From: Hyphomicrobiales bacterium | GTDB lineage: Bacteria > Pseudomonadota > Alphaproteobacteria > Rhizobiales > Rhizobiaceae | Direction of reading: 5' to 3' | DNA: 64,000 bases | Assembly: GCA_900473045.1 (NCBI GenBank) | Contig: UCKS01000034.1 | Span: forward strand, 90,916-154,915 | Shown here: one piece after another, positions 25,736 through 37,578 of the stretch | Layout: each line of letters starts with the position of its first letter | Numbering within the stretch: position 1 is the first letter of the stretch | Position numbers and translations under genes: made by a program | Notes under the pieces: model-generated | What the model was told of the DNA's origin: nothing | Seen by the model: only the letters and a program-made list of their open reading frames with translations | The model's database searches: none

Positions 25736-26113
25736 ATGGCCAAGCGGCCCGAGATGACAAAACACAGGGGCTTTCCCTCCGGCTTGCCGGGCCACGGCCA
25801 TCATTTCACCATCCGGCGGGCGAACGAGAAGGGCGTCACACCGCTCAAGGCGCTGCAGCGCCTCGCCCGCCCGAACTCGATCGAACAAAAGGTCGATGCC
25901 GCCTTCCTGCATGCCCTCTGGCACCAGTTCGGCACCGAGCCGTTCGAGCGCGGCAATCTCGATGCCGGACGGTTGAACCTTTTGTTCGGCCGCGAAGTCG
26001 TGCCGGCCGAGGAGCCGTTCAACGCCACCTCCTATGAAGCGTTGCTGCGGATCGATGAACGGGTTGGGCGCAAGAACTTCCCGGAAGCTTTCGAAGACGT
26101 GTTCGAGGTGTGA
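25736..26113 (+). CDS. Conserved-looking protein of unknown function, first tandem paralogue
   Basis: A 125-residue, probably cytoplasmic protein that I do not recognise. It opens MAKRPEMTKHRGFP and has a core ALWHQFGTEPFERGNLD, then LFGRE and SYEALL, then RKNFPEAFED. The next gene encodes a clear paralogue, with the same blocks in the same order (about half the residues identical by eye). It starts 10 bases after the GST gene (AAGGAG site) and ends 4 bases before its twin. There are no membrane segments, signal peptide or cysteines. The conserved His/Arg at the N-terminus and the RxGNLD block could be functional. Confidence 0.8.
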   Translation: MAKRPEMTKHRGFPSGLPGHGHHFTIRRANEKGVTPLKALQRLARPNSIEQKVDAAFLHALWHQFGTEPFERGNLDAGRLNLLFGREVVPAEEPFNATSYEALLRIDERVGRKNFPEAFEDVFEV

Positions 26114-26117
26114 CGCC

Positions 26118-26528
26118 ATGGCCAAGACCCCTGAAATGCCCAAGCATCGCGGCTTTCCGCCCGGCCTGCTCGGAACCCAGTGGCAGTTCACCCTGCGCCG
26201 GGCCAATTCCAAGGTCACCCCTTTGACGGCCTGGCCGCGGCAGCGGACCATGGATCAGACGGTGGCGCTGGCCGATATCGGCTTCGTGCAGGCGCTGTGG
26301 CAGTATTTCGGCACGACGCCGTTCCAGCGCGGCAATCTGGACGGTGAGCGGCTCTGCCGCCTGTTCGGTCGCGAACTGCTGCCGGCCGAACGCGGCTTCG
26401 ATCCGGCCTCCTACGAGGCGCTGCTGAAGTTCAACGAGCCCTTGGCCCGCAAGAATTTTCCGCAGGCCTTCGAGGATGAGAAGAAGGACGCGAGCCCGGC
26501 GCGCGTCACCAGGAAAACCGCCGAATGA
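26118..26528 (+). CDS. Conserved-looking protein of unknown function, second tandem paralogue
   Basis: A 136-residue paralogue of the gene just upstream: MAKTPEMPKHRGFP, FTLRRANSKVTPL, ALWQYFGTTPFQRGNLD, LFGRELLPAE, SYEALLKF, RKNFPQAFED. It adds a charged C-terminal tail (EKKDASPARVTRK). Its ATGA stop/start overlaps an upstream in-frame ATG of the pccA gene, so translation may be coupled. The function is unknown; its location suggests a role alongside propionyl-CoA carboxylase or a partner of the neighbouring redox and RNA enzymes. Confidence 0.8.
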   Translation: MAKTPEMPKHRGFPPGLLGTQWQFTLRRANSKVTPLTAWPRQRTMDQTVALADIGFVQALWQYFGTTPFQRGNLDGERLCRLFGRELLPAERGFDPASYEALLKFNEPLARKNFPQAFEDEKKDASPARVTRKTAE

Positions 26529-26548
26529 GCGAGCGAGGTCAGCCATCG

Positions 26549-28552
<2,004 letters not shown>

Positions 28553-28575
28553 TGCTGTGCCGGGGAAAACTTGAG

Positions 28576-28747
28576 CCCCTCACCTATAAAATCTAGCACT
28601 TAGCTTCGCTAAGTCCTGATTTTATGTCCTCTTCCGCAAGGGAGAGGGAAGCCGCAGCGACGGCGGCGATATATCTCCTCCTTGCGGGAGAGAAAGCAAT
28701 TTCAACATCTTAGCTTCAGCTAAGTGTTAGAAATTGCAAGTGAGGGG
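28576..28747. repeat. Composite palindromic repeat with two nested LCTTAGC-type hairpins
   Basis: Outer ends CCCCTCACC and GTGAGGGG and inner CTCTTCC/GGAGAGGG stems resemble the REP-like element seen at 15548. Two extra palindromes are embedded: TAAAATC...GATTTTA (28587-28624), with core ACTTAGC-TTC-GCTAAGT, and GCAATTTC...GAAATTGC (28696-28737), with core CTTAGCT-TC-AGCTAAG. The shared core shows the two are copies of one family with different flanks. Confidence 0.7.
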
Positions 28748-29432
28748 GTCCGCGTTGGAATGGGAAGGGAGAAGGGAGCGCAATTGGAAACCAAAAAATC
28801 GACCGATTCTGGCCGCCTGCATTTTCCCCGCCCAAAGCACCCGTGCCATACTCTATCCATCCCGCCATCGGATACGCTGCCAGGCGTGGCAGTCAGGCGG
28901 GATCGGCGCTTGGTGCAAGGGGATGACGCAAATCCTTTCATCGGGGGTCTGCGGAAAATGGTCTCCCTCCGGCGACAGGGGAGAAGCGGTGAGGCAACGG
29001 ATCGTCCTTCCCGCTTCGGATGCCCGAAAGAGCGCGCCGGGCGTGCCTGTGCGGCACACAGGGTGGCAGACGGAATGGTTTCGCCGGGCATGCCGAATGT
29101 CCGTCCGATTTCTCTTCTATCGTCCGGGTTGATCCTCGGGTTTAACCCGAGGACGAAGACGGCGACGGGGAATTCGGAGGCACCGGCGGTGGCCGGGTGG
29201 AGTGTTGCCGATAAATTGGTTCGGCCGGGCTCCATCGGGTCAGACGAACACCATTCTGGCACGTCACCTCAGAGGGACCCAAGTCGCAGGCAAAAACCGC
29301 TGAACGGGGCGCTGAAGGGTGCCATCTCTTCTACTCTCTCGCGGCAGCTTCCAGCGCCCCGTCCGAGTGTCCTGAAAGCAAACCCACGGCGCGGATCGCG
29401 CGCGTGGTTGAAGGCGGTTGAGGCAGAGTTCT
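28748..29432. other. Intergenic region with no supported gene
   Basis: Together with the repeats on either side this makes a gap of about 1 kb between pccA and methylmalonyl-CoA mutase. Long open frames exist on both strands, but they overlap each other, run through repeats, lack ribosome sites and have biased, low-information composition. A 10-bp inverted repeat (TCCTCGGGTT-T-AACCCGAGGA, 29133-29153) is the only strong structure. The minus-strand frame reads VFVLGLNPRINPDD across it, a phrase I associate with repeat-derived hypothetical ORFs in rhizobia. Confidence 0.5.
29133..29153. repeat. Short perfect inverted repeat
   Basis: TCCTCGGGTT and AACCCGAGGA flank a single T. It is probably part of another dispersed repeat, since it is not next to a gene end. 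Confidence 0.55.
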
Positions 29433-29433
29433 A

Positions 29434-29551
29434 CCTCCCCCTTGAGGGGGGAGGTCGCCGCAAAGCGGCGGGTGGGGGTGATTGTCAGGGACGCTTGACG
29501 CGTCACCCCACCCCGGCACTGCGTGCCGACCCTCCCCCTCAAGGGGAGGGT
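29434..29551. repeat. Palindromic intergenic repeat of a second family
   Basis: CCTCCCCCTTGAGGGGGGAGG at the left and CCCTCCCCCTCAAGGGGAGGG at the right are each self-complementary and related to each other, with GTCGCCGC-AAA-GCGGCG and GGCACTGCGTGCC hairpins between. This CCTCCCCCTTGA-type element is common in alphaproteobacterial intergenic DNA. It ends about 30 bases before the mutase start and could affect its expression. Confidence 0.75.
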
Positions 29552-29582
29552 GTATATCTGATCGACGCAAGGAGACTGAGCC

Positions 29583-31724
<2,142 letters not shown>

Positions 31725-31890
31725 AGCGAGAATTCGCCACAATTAATCATCGCTGAAAAGTTGTGCTTCCGATTTCAAGGAAATGTCGCATTGTGTTCTC
31801 GTGCTCGGGTGATTCGCCTCATGTGCCTGCGTCCAGGCCGGATTGAGAGCAGAACGACAACGCTAAATGATTTAGCCGGGGGGCAGCGCA

Positions 31891-32079
31891 ATGCAGAAGC
31901 GCGACGACGTCGAAAACTGGGCAGTTTACAGGGCACAACAAATTTTGATGCGCGAGGGCATGGACCTCGCTCTGTCGGCACGCGATTTCGACAGCGGCGC
32001 CATCAGAGCCAAGGGCAAGCTTCTCGCCATGGCGATCGCGGCCTCCCTGGTCGAAGCGTCGGCAGCCCGGGCGGATTGA
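31891..32079 (+). CDS. Small protein of unknown function (62 aa)
   Basis: A 62-residue frame with a strong GGGGGG ribosome site seven bases before ATG. The product is mixed-charge (MQKRDDVENWAVYRAQQIL) and ends in an alanine-rich helix-like segment (LLAMAIAASLVEASAARA). There is no signal peptide or cysteine. I cannot assign a function; its position after the mutase with a 166-base gap argues for its own promoter. Confidence 0.5.
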   Translation: MQKRDDVENWAVYRAQQILMREGMDLALSARDFDSGAIRAKGKLLAMAIAASLVEASAARAD

Positions 32080-32225
32080 CCGGGCAAGCGGAACCTTTCA
32101 GAAACCATATCGTTACCCGGCTCCACCGCCGCGTTTCACCCCCCAAATCTGGGAATTGTCAGCGCCTCCCTTGGCTCTAGACTGTTTCTTCAAATCGGGT
32201 GTGTTTCGAGCGATAGGGTGAAGCA

Positions 32226-32432
32226 ATGTCGTTTCTGTCGGACATGGCCTTGAACCAGAGTGAAATCGAAGTGGTCTGTGGCGCGCTGGAGGAATGGTGC
32301 GAGGAAACCCGCACGGCCCTCGACAGCGACGATGGCCGCGACGTCGCCACCGTGATGCTCGGCCTCTACAAGACCGGCCACGGCACCAAGGACTCGATTC
32401 TCGAAGCGATGCGCCGGGTCAACGGCGAGTGA
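32226..32432 (+). CDS. Small acidic protein of unknown function (68 aa)
   Basis: A 68-residue, acidic, probably soluble and helical protein (SEIEVVCGALEEWCEE, then DGRDVATVMLGLYKTGHG). AGGGTGA precedes the ATG. There are two cysteines nine residues apart. It looks like a real gene by its start signal and amino-acid balance, but I recognise no domain. The next gene, an HxlR regulator, starts 46 bases later on the same strand. Confidence 0.55.
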   Translation: MSFLSDMALNQSEIEVVCGALEEWCEETRTALDSDDGRDVATVMLGLYKTGHGTKDSILEAMRRVNGE

Positions 32433-32478
32433 TCCCGAGCGACTTGCAGGATGCAAGCCGAGCCTCTACATAAGAGCC

Positions 32479-32925
32479 ATGCAGCGCCGGAACTTCGATG
32501 AAATGAACTGTCCCATCGCCCGCACCCTCGACCGGGTGGGCGAATGGTGGAGCATCCTCATCCTGCGCGATGTTTTCTTCGGCCGCACGAAGTTCGATGA
32601 ATTCCAGAAAAGCACGGGCATCGCGCCGAACATCCTGACCCGCCGGCTGAAATCGCTGGTCGAGGCCGGCCTCCTGGAAAAACGCGCCTATCAGGACCGG
32701 CCGGTGCGCTATGAATATCTGCTGACAGACATGGGGCGCGAGATGCAGCCTTTGCTGATCGCGCTATCGATGTTCGGCAACCAGCATTTCGCCGATCGCG
32801 GCGTCACCATGCGGTTGACCGATAAGGAAACCGGTGCCGCAGCACAACCGGTCTATATCGACAGCCTGACCGGCAAGCCGATCGATGCCGCAAATTTCTC
32901 CCTGAAATCGGTTCACCTGGCCTGA
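32479..32925 (+). CDS. HxlR-family transcriptional regulator
   Basis: A 148-residue winged-helix regulator of the HxlR/MarR-like group. The signature CPIARTLDRVGEWWSILILRDVFFG (seen as PIARTLDRVGEWWSILILRD) includes the usual redox-capable cysteine at residue 11. The recognition helix is TGIAPNILTRRLKSLVEAGLL and the wing is RPVRYEYLLTDMG. HxlR proteins respond to aldehydes, quinones or disulfide stress. It lies upstream of a catalase gene across a 287-base gap, so an oxidative-stress link is possible but unproven. Confidence 0.88.
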   Translation: MQRRNFDEMNCPIARTLDRVGEWWSILILRDVFFGRTKFDEFQKSTGIAPNILTRRLKSLVEAGLLEKRAYQDRPVRYEYLLTDMGREMQPLLIALSMFGNQHFADRGVTMRLTDKETGAAAQPVYIDSLTGKPIDAANFSLKSVHLA

Positions 32926-33212
32926 ATTTTCCCCACGAGGCTGATGGCCGTGCGATCCCCGGCCGACCGTGTCACCAACGCGATCCGTGTCAGTATGTGT
33001 GGTCCAGCGTTTGCGATAATCACCAAAACTGGAAGTGCTGGGAGGGTCCTTCAAATGCCGGATGTCCGCTGGTAGCCGCCCATCTCGCTGTGAGGCGCGG
33101 TAGCCAATAACAGCTGGCCGACCGGTGGATTTGGAAAAGCCCCACATTGAAGGGAACAAAAGGCCGCCACGGGAGATTGAGGTGCACCCATTCCCGGTAT
33201 CGGAGACCTTTC

Positions 33213-35330
33213 ATGGCCAAGACGTCAAAAACGACCTCACCTGCCAATGTCGCGACCATCCACGACCAGAAACTGCACCGTGGAGAAGGCGGAGAGCTTC
33301 ACCAGATTGCCGAAGACGGTGTGCCCATCTTGACCACGGCCCAGGGTGGCCCTGTTTCTGATGATCAGAATACGCTGCGTGTTGGGCCCCGTGGCCCCAC
33401 ATTGATCGACGATTTCCATTTTCGCGAGAAGATTTTCCACTTCGACCATGAACGCATTCCGGAGCGGGTGGTTCATGCCAGGGGCTATGGCGCACATGGC
33501 TTCTTCGAAGCCTACGAGTCCCTGGCCGCTTATACCCGCGCCGATCTGTTCCAGCGCCCCGGCGAGAGGACCCCCGCTTTCGTGCGGTTTTCGACCGTTG
33601 CGGGCAGCAAGGGGTCGGCCGACCTTGCCCGGGACGTGCGCGGTTTCGCCGTGAAAATGTATACCAAGGAAGGAAACTGGGATCTGGTTGGCAACAATAT
33701 TCCCGTGTTTTTCATCCAGGATGCCATCAAGTTCCCCGACCTGATCCACGCTGCAAAACCTGAGCCGGACCGCGCCTTTCCCCAGGCCCAGACGGCGCAT
33801 GACACGTTCTGGGACTTTATCAGCCTGACACCCGAAAGCATGAACATGGTCATGTGGACCATGTCGGACAGGACCATTCCGCGCTCCTTCCGGTTCATGG
33901 AAGGTTTCGGGGTACACACGTTCCGGTTCGTCAATGCCAAGGACGAATCGACCTTCGTAAAATTCCACTGGAAACCCAAGCTGGGGCTGCAGTCGGTGGC
34001 GTGGAACGAAGCGGTCAAAATCAACGGTGCGGATCCGGACTTCCATCGGCGCGATCTCTGGCAGGCGATCCAGTCCGGCAATTTTCCGGAATGGGAGCTG
34101 CAGGTTCAGCTGTTTGACCAGGCGTTTGCCGACGGTTTCGATTTCGACGTACTCGATCCGACCAAAATCATTCCGGAGGAAATACTACCGCCGCAGCCCG
34201 TCGGCCGCCTGGTCCTTGACCGCATGCCCGACAACTTCTTTGCCGAGACCGAGCAGGTCGCCTTTATGACCCAGAACGTACCGCCGGGCATCGACTTCAG
34301 CAATGACCCGCTGCTGCAGGGCCGGAATTTTTCCTATCTCGATACACAGCTGAAACGCCTTGGCGGACCGAACTTCACCCACCTGCCGATCAACGCGCCG
34401 AAATGTCCCTTCGCGACGTTTCAGCAGGATGGCCATATGGCCATGCGCAATCCGTCCGGCCGCGCCAACTACCAGCCGAATTCGTTTGGCGAAGGTCCAA
34501 GGGAGGCGCCCGTTCAAGGCTACCGTCATTTCCCCTCCGAGGAGCAGGGCCCGAAAGTCCGGCTGCGGCCGGAGAGTTTTGCCGATCACTACAGCCAGGC
34601 CCGGCAGTTCTTCATCAGCCAAACCCCGCCGGAGCAGCGCCATATCGCCGCCGCTCTGATCTTCGAACTGTCGAAAGTCGAAACGCCCGTTATTCGTGAA
34701 CGGATGGTCTCCCACCTGATGAATATCGACGAGACGCTTGCGAGCAAGGTCGCCCATGCCCTCGGGCTCAAGTCGATGCCGCAGCCTGCCGATGCCGCCA
34801 GGCCGACGCGTCAGGATCTGCAGCCGTCGCCGGCGCTCAGCATCGTCGAGCGTGGCCCGAAGCGGTTCGAAGGACGAAAGCTCGGCATCCTGGCGACCGA
34901 CGGTGCTGACGTGCAGATTTTCAAGGCGCTGCTCGACAACCTGACCAAGCAGAAGGCGGCGTTCGAGATCATTGCCCCCAAAGTCGGTGGCGTGACTATG
35001 TCGGATGGAAGCTGGGTCGAAGCCCACCAGATGATCGACGGCGGCCCGTCCGTGCTTTACGACGCAGTCTGTCTCGTCGTTTCCGCAGAGGGGATCGCAG
35101 ACCTTCTCAAGGAAGCCGCGTCGCGGGACTTCGTTGCCGATGCGTTTTCACACTGCAAATATATCGGCTATGTGGCCGATGCTCTGCCGCTTTTGGCAAA
35201 GGCTGGCATTGACGGCGACCTTGACGAGGGTACGATCGAACTCAAGGACAAGAAAACCGTCACGACGTTTTTCAACGAGGTCGGTAAACTTCGCGTCTGG
35301 GACCGCGAGCCGTCCGTCAAGCTCAACTGA
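33213..35330 (+). CDS. katE: Large-subunit catalase (KatE/HPII type)
   Basis: A 705-residue monofunctional haem catalase that disproportionates hydrogen peroxide. The distal His is in [13 protein letters not shown] (His88), the essential Asn is in [13 protein letters not shown], and the proximal haem Tyr is in [15 protein letters not shown]. The extra C-terminal domain from about residue 560 ([21 protein letters not shown]) has the flavodoxin/glutaminase-like fold seen only in large-subunit catalases. The start at 33213 gives an MAKTSK N-terminus with CGGAGA upstream. It is followed directly by a strong terminator and is monocistronic. Confidence 0.93.
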   Translation: MAKTSKTTSPANVATIHDQKLHRGEGGELHQIAEDGVPILTTAQGGPVSDDQNTLRVGPRGPTLIDDFHFREKIFHFDHERIPERVVHARGYGAHGFFEAYESLAAYTRADLFQRPGERTPAFVRFSTVAGSKGSADLARDVRGFAVKMYTKEGNWDLVGNNIPVFFIQDAIKFPDLIHAAKPEPDRAFPQAQTAHDTFWDFISLTPESMNMVMWTMSDRTIPRSFRFMEGFGVHTFRFVNAKDESTFVKFHWKPKLGLQSVAWNEAVKINGADPDFHRRDLWQAIQSGNFPEWELQVQLFDQAFADGFDFDVLDPTKIIPEEILPPQPVGRLVLDRMPDNFFAETEQVAFMTQNVPPGIDFSNDPLLQGRNFSYLDTQLKRLGGPNFTHLPINAPKCPFATFQQDGHMAMRNPSGRANYQPNSFGEGPREAPVQGYRHFPSEEQGPKVRLRPESFADHYSQARQFFISQTPPEQRHIAAALIFELSKVETPVIRERMVSHLMNIDETLASKVAHALGLKSMPQPADAARPTRQDLQPSPALSIVERGPKRFEGRKLGILATDGADVQIFKALLDNLTKQKAAFEIIAPKVGGVTMSDGSWVEAHQMIDGGPSVLYDAVCLVVSAEGIADLLKEAASRDFVADAFSHCKYIGYVADALPLLAKAGIDGDLDEGTIELKDKKTVTTFFNEVGKLRVWDREPSVKLN

Positions 35331-35332
35331 TC

Positions 35333-35372
35333 AAAACCTGGGCGGGGTTATCAAAGCCCCGCCCAGGTTTTT
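35333..35372 (+). terminator. Rho-independent terminator of katE
   Basis: AAAACCTGGGCGGGG, a nine-base loop and CCCCGCCCAGGTTTTT form a 15-bp perfect stem with a T tract, starting two bases after the catalase stop. Confidence 0.93.
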
Positions 35373-35540
35373 CGGTGAAAATTTGTGTCCCATCCATTAG
35401 GGTGCCGGAAACGATGCCAGCCGCGTCAAAACGCGGCGATATGAAAATTATCCCGCCCGTTGCGTCAATGGCCGGCTTTTTCCAAACCCGTACAGTTGAG
35501 AGCAGAGCACCGGCATTTCGGCACCGAAGACAACGCAATC

Positions 35541-35786
35541 CTATTGCCGTGTGGCTCCATCCTGGAGATAGCATGCGATCTCGAACGTGTTGTCGGCTCG
35601 ATGACGCAATTCCGTGGCGATCTGTTCCAGGGCCAGATCCAGGCAATAAACTGTCTGATGTGCGTCGAGAAGTGCAGCACTTTCCTTCGCAAAAACGATC
35701 AGACGGGTGATGGCGTGAAACTCCTGAATCTCGTTCTCCGATGAGTCAGGATTGTTCAAAGCAAGGGTGGCATAAGCTGCTGACAT
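35541..35786 (-). CDS. Small protein of unknown function (81 aa) downstream of the TfuA gene
   Basis: An 81-residue, soluble, helix-rich protein (EIQEFHAITRLIVFAKESAALL, then TVYCLDLALEQIATELRHRA). The start at 35786 has a good GGGGAG ribosome site, seven bases from the ATG; the frame is open much further upstream but that part overlaps the tfuA end and looks non-coding. It lies 77 bases after the TfuA gene on the same strand and may be co-transcribed. I see no domain. It does not look like a ribosomal peptide precursor (no Cys/Ser/Thr-rich core). Confidence 0.65.
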   Translation of the reverse strand: MSAAYATLALNNPDSSENEIQEFHAITRLIVFAKESAALLDAHQTVYCLDLALEQIATELRHRADNTFEIACYLQDGATRQ

Positions 35787-35862
35787 GTTCGGCTCCCCAA
35801 TGATTTGCAGTGATATTAGTCTGAGCCGAGGCAAAGTTCGCGTGACATGGGCGTGACACACC

Positions 35863-36603
35863 TTAAGATAGATCGCCGGGATGTTTCGCCGTGCAATGGT
35901 GTTTCCGCATTTCGTTCCAAAGGGTTGTACGCTGGAACTCCCAGTCCGATTTGCTTGTTGACCGCTGCGCGTCAAGCCGTGACATAACGGCAAGAAGTTC
36001 GAGCGCATCCGCGCGCTTTCGATTGACGTGGTGGGTCCGCAAAGCGATTGCGATTGTGTTTCTTCTCCCGTCATCAGGAATGAGTGCGCGCTCGATGAGC
36101 GATCGCCATGTCCGGTCCTTGAAAAACATCGATCCGGCCACTGCTTTCAGATGGGTGATTTCGGCTGAAGAGATGATTTGCTTCTCATGAACGAGGTCAA
36201 GCGTGGCCGTGACGTTGACCAGAGGTTCGCTTAGCGGCAGCCAGCCAAGCTCGGCGGGGCCGTGGATCTGCGCCACGTCCGAATCGTCGATACGAATGCC
36301 TGCACGGTATTCTTCAAAAATACCTCCGACACCCATCATCCCGAACGAATGGCATTCGGCAGCGCGCAACGCACCCATGCTGGCTGCGCCCAGAACTGCG
36401 ACGCCGGCACTCAGGGCGTAGAGGATTTCCTTATGCCAAACCGACGCCGTATATTCGAAGCCACCGTCAACGATGCCGATGACGGTGGCCCCCTGCTCTA
36501 CCGCGCAAAAGATGTCACCCTGAACCGCCGGCCCCCGAACGGTGATGCCGGCGGCATAGTCTTTGGCCTGCGGCAATGTCGGCCCGACATGGAGGATTTT
36601 CAT
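35863..36603 (-). CDS. TfuA-domain protein (YcaO partner type)
   Basis: A 246-residue protein with the TfuA core. The N-terminal MKILHVGPTLPQAKD is followed by GPAVQGDIFCAVEQGATVIGIVDG, VWHKEILYALSAGV, the hallmark GAASMGALRAAECHSFGMMGVG (residues 72-93) and a DVAQIHGPAELGWLPLSEPLVN stretch. TfuA proteins assist YcaO enzymes in making thioamides or other backbone changes in peptides; the first was found through trifolitoxin in Rhizobium. No YcaO gene is in this window. The start ATG overlaps the stop of a 29-codon frame (ATGA). An XRE regulator gene ends 157 bases upstream. Confidence 0.85.
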   Translation of the reverse strand: MKILHVGPTLPQAKDYAAGITVRGPAVQGDIFCAVEQGATVIGIVDGGFEYTASVWHKEILYALSAGVAVLGAASMGALRAAECHSFGMMGVGGIFEEYRAGIRIDDSDVAQIHGPAELGWLPLSEPLVNVTATLDLVHEKQIISSAEITHLKAVAGSMFFKDRTWRSLIERALIPDDGRRNTIAIALRTHHVNRKRADALELLAVMSRLDAQRSTSKSDWEFQRTTLWNEMRKHHCTAKHPGDLS

Positions 36604-36689
36604 CCGGCAGCCTCTTCGGCGGGGGCTTGCTGGCCAAAGCTTTGGACGCAGCCAGTTTCCGGATTTTCCAGTTGGGGTGCGGGGATCAT
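36600..36689 (-). CDS. Possible micro-ORF (29 codons) coupled to the TfuA gene
   Basis: ATG at 36689 opens a 29-codon frame reading MIPAPQLENPETGCVQSFGQ and then an Ala/Glu tail. Its TGA overlaps the TfuA ATG, a pattern typical of coupled genes. An AGGCAGGGAA stretch precedes it. The same frame is open farther upstream, so this could also be the coding tail of a lost gene. One cysteine, no membrane segment. Whether it is translated is unknown. Confidence 0.25.
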   Translation of the reverse strand: MIPAPQLENPETGCVQSFGQQAPAEEAAG

Positions 36690-36759
36690 TTCCCTGCCTG
36701 TTGAGGGATGGGTCCCCCAAGCAGGCTTCCCGGACAGAATATCTGCAGGACCATCGGTT

Positions 36760-37203
36760 TCACTGAGGAGCGGGGGAGGCAACGCGCTCTGTGTCTGCCA
36801 CCTGCGTACCGGTCTCATCGGCGCTTGCCAGTGCTTTTGTCAGGGTGATGATGGACTGGCGAACCTGCTTGCTCTTGATGGATGTAAAGGCGCGATTGAG
36901 CGAGACGCCGTCCCGCGACACGAGGAACGTACCGATCTCGTCGACCTCCCTGACCAGTCCATCCGGGGTCTGGGGTTCACGGTCCTCGAAGAAATAGCCA
37001 ATGGGAACGCTGAGGACCACCGCTGCGGCTTGCAGCTTGCTTGCACTGACGCGGTTCGTGCCTTTCTCATACTTCTGGATCTGCTGAAAGGTGATGCCCA
37101 GACGCTCGCCCAGCTTCTCCTGGCTCAATCCCAAAACCAGCCGTCGCGACCTCAGGCGATTGCCGACATGAATATCGATTTGATGAGGTTCACTCTTTGC
37201 CAA
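36760..37203 (-). CDS. XRE-family transcriptional regulator
   Basis: A 147-residue regulator with an N-terminal XRE helix-turn-helix: VGNRLRSRRLVLGLSQEKLGERL, then GITFQQIQKYEKGTNRVSASK, then LQAAAVVLSVPIGYFFED. The pattern resembles PraR-type rhizobial regulators. The C-terminal half is not a known sensor domain. I prefer the TTG start at 37203 because an AGGAG site lies eight bases upstream and the homologous region begins there; an ATG at 37284 would add 27 unlike residues. It lies immediately upstream of the TfuA gene on the same strand and probably regulates it. Confidence 0.88.
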   Translation of the reverse strand: MAKSEPHQIDIHVGNRLRSRRLVLGLSQEKLGERLGITFQQIQKYEKGTNRVSASKLQAAAVVLSVPIGYFFEDREPQTPDGLVREVDEIGTFLVSRDGVSLNRAFTSIKSKQVRQSIITLTKALASADETGTQVADTERVASPAPQ

Positions 37204-37578
37204 ATTCCATTCTCCTGTAATTGCCAAGGCTTCGTCAAACCCTGGCCGTTTGCAGCATGACAATTTTCGATCGAAATGCAACATTTGCCGCTTATTTGCT
37301 CCGGCTAAATCAGGAGTAAATGTAAGTACATAGATTGTCCAGATTGGGACAGTCAGGGCCGGCGGCTTGATCGAAACGGCGACGTCCCATCATTTACGCC
37401 ACTGCCGACGCGTATCGGGACAAGATTTCGCTCTCCTGCAGCGTCGTGAAGCTCGCCGTCGCCTTCCGTGAATGCAGACAGACTTGCACGACGACAGATT
37501 TTGATTTAGTGACTTTCATATTGATAGTCTCTAAATGTGAGCCGGGCTTCCTTCCGCCCGCCACCGAGAACACCGATC
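37204..37578. other. Intergenic region between divergent XRE regulator and MFS genes
   Basis: About 375 bases with no gene. It holds two inverted repeats: TTTCGATCGAAA (37265-37276, perfect, 12 bp) close to the regulator start, and TGTCC-N6-GGACA (37336-37351). Both are candidates for autoregulatory sites of the XRE protein. AT-rich sequence near 37500-37540 may carry the transporter promoter. Confidence 0.5.

Noticed and set aside
28720..29262. Minus-strand frame of 180 codons in the pccA-mutase gap
   Set aside because: It runs through inverted repeats, overlaps a comparable plus-strand frame, has no ribosome site, and its composition is rich in Pro/Arg/Ser without domain sequence.
28553..29582. 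Cobalamin riboswitch upstream of methylmalonyl-CoA mutase
   Set aside because: No GCCACTG-type B12 box is visible in the gap; the structure there is accounted for by dispersed palindromic repeats.
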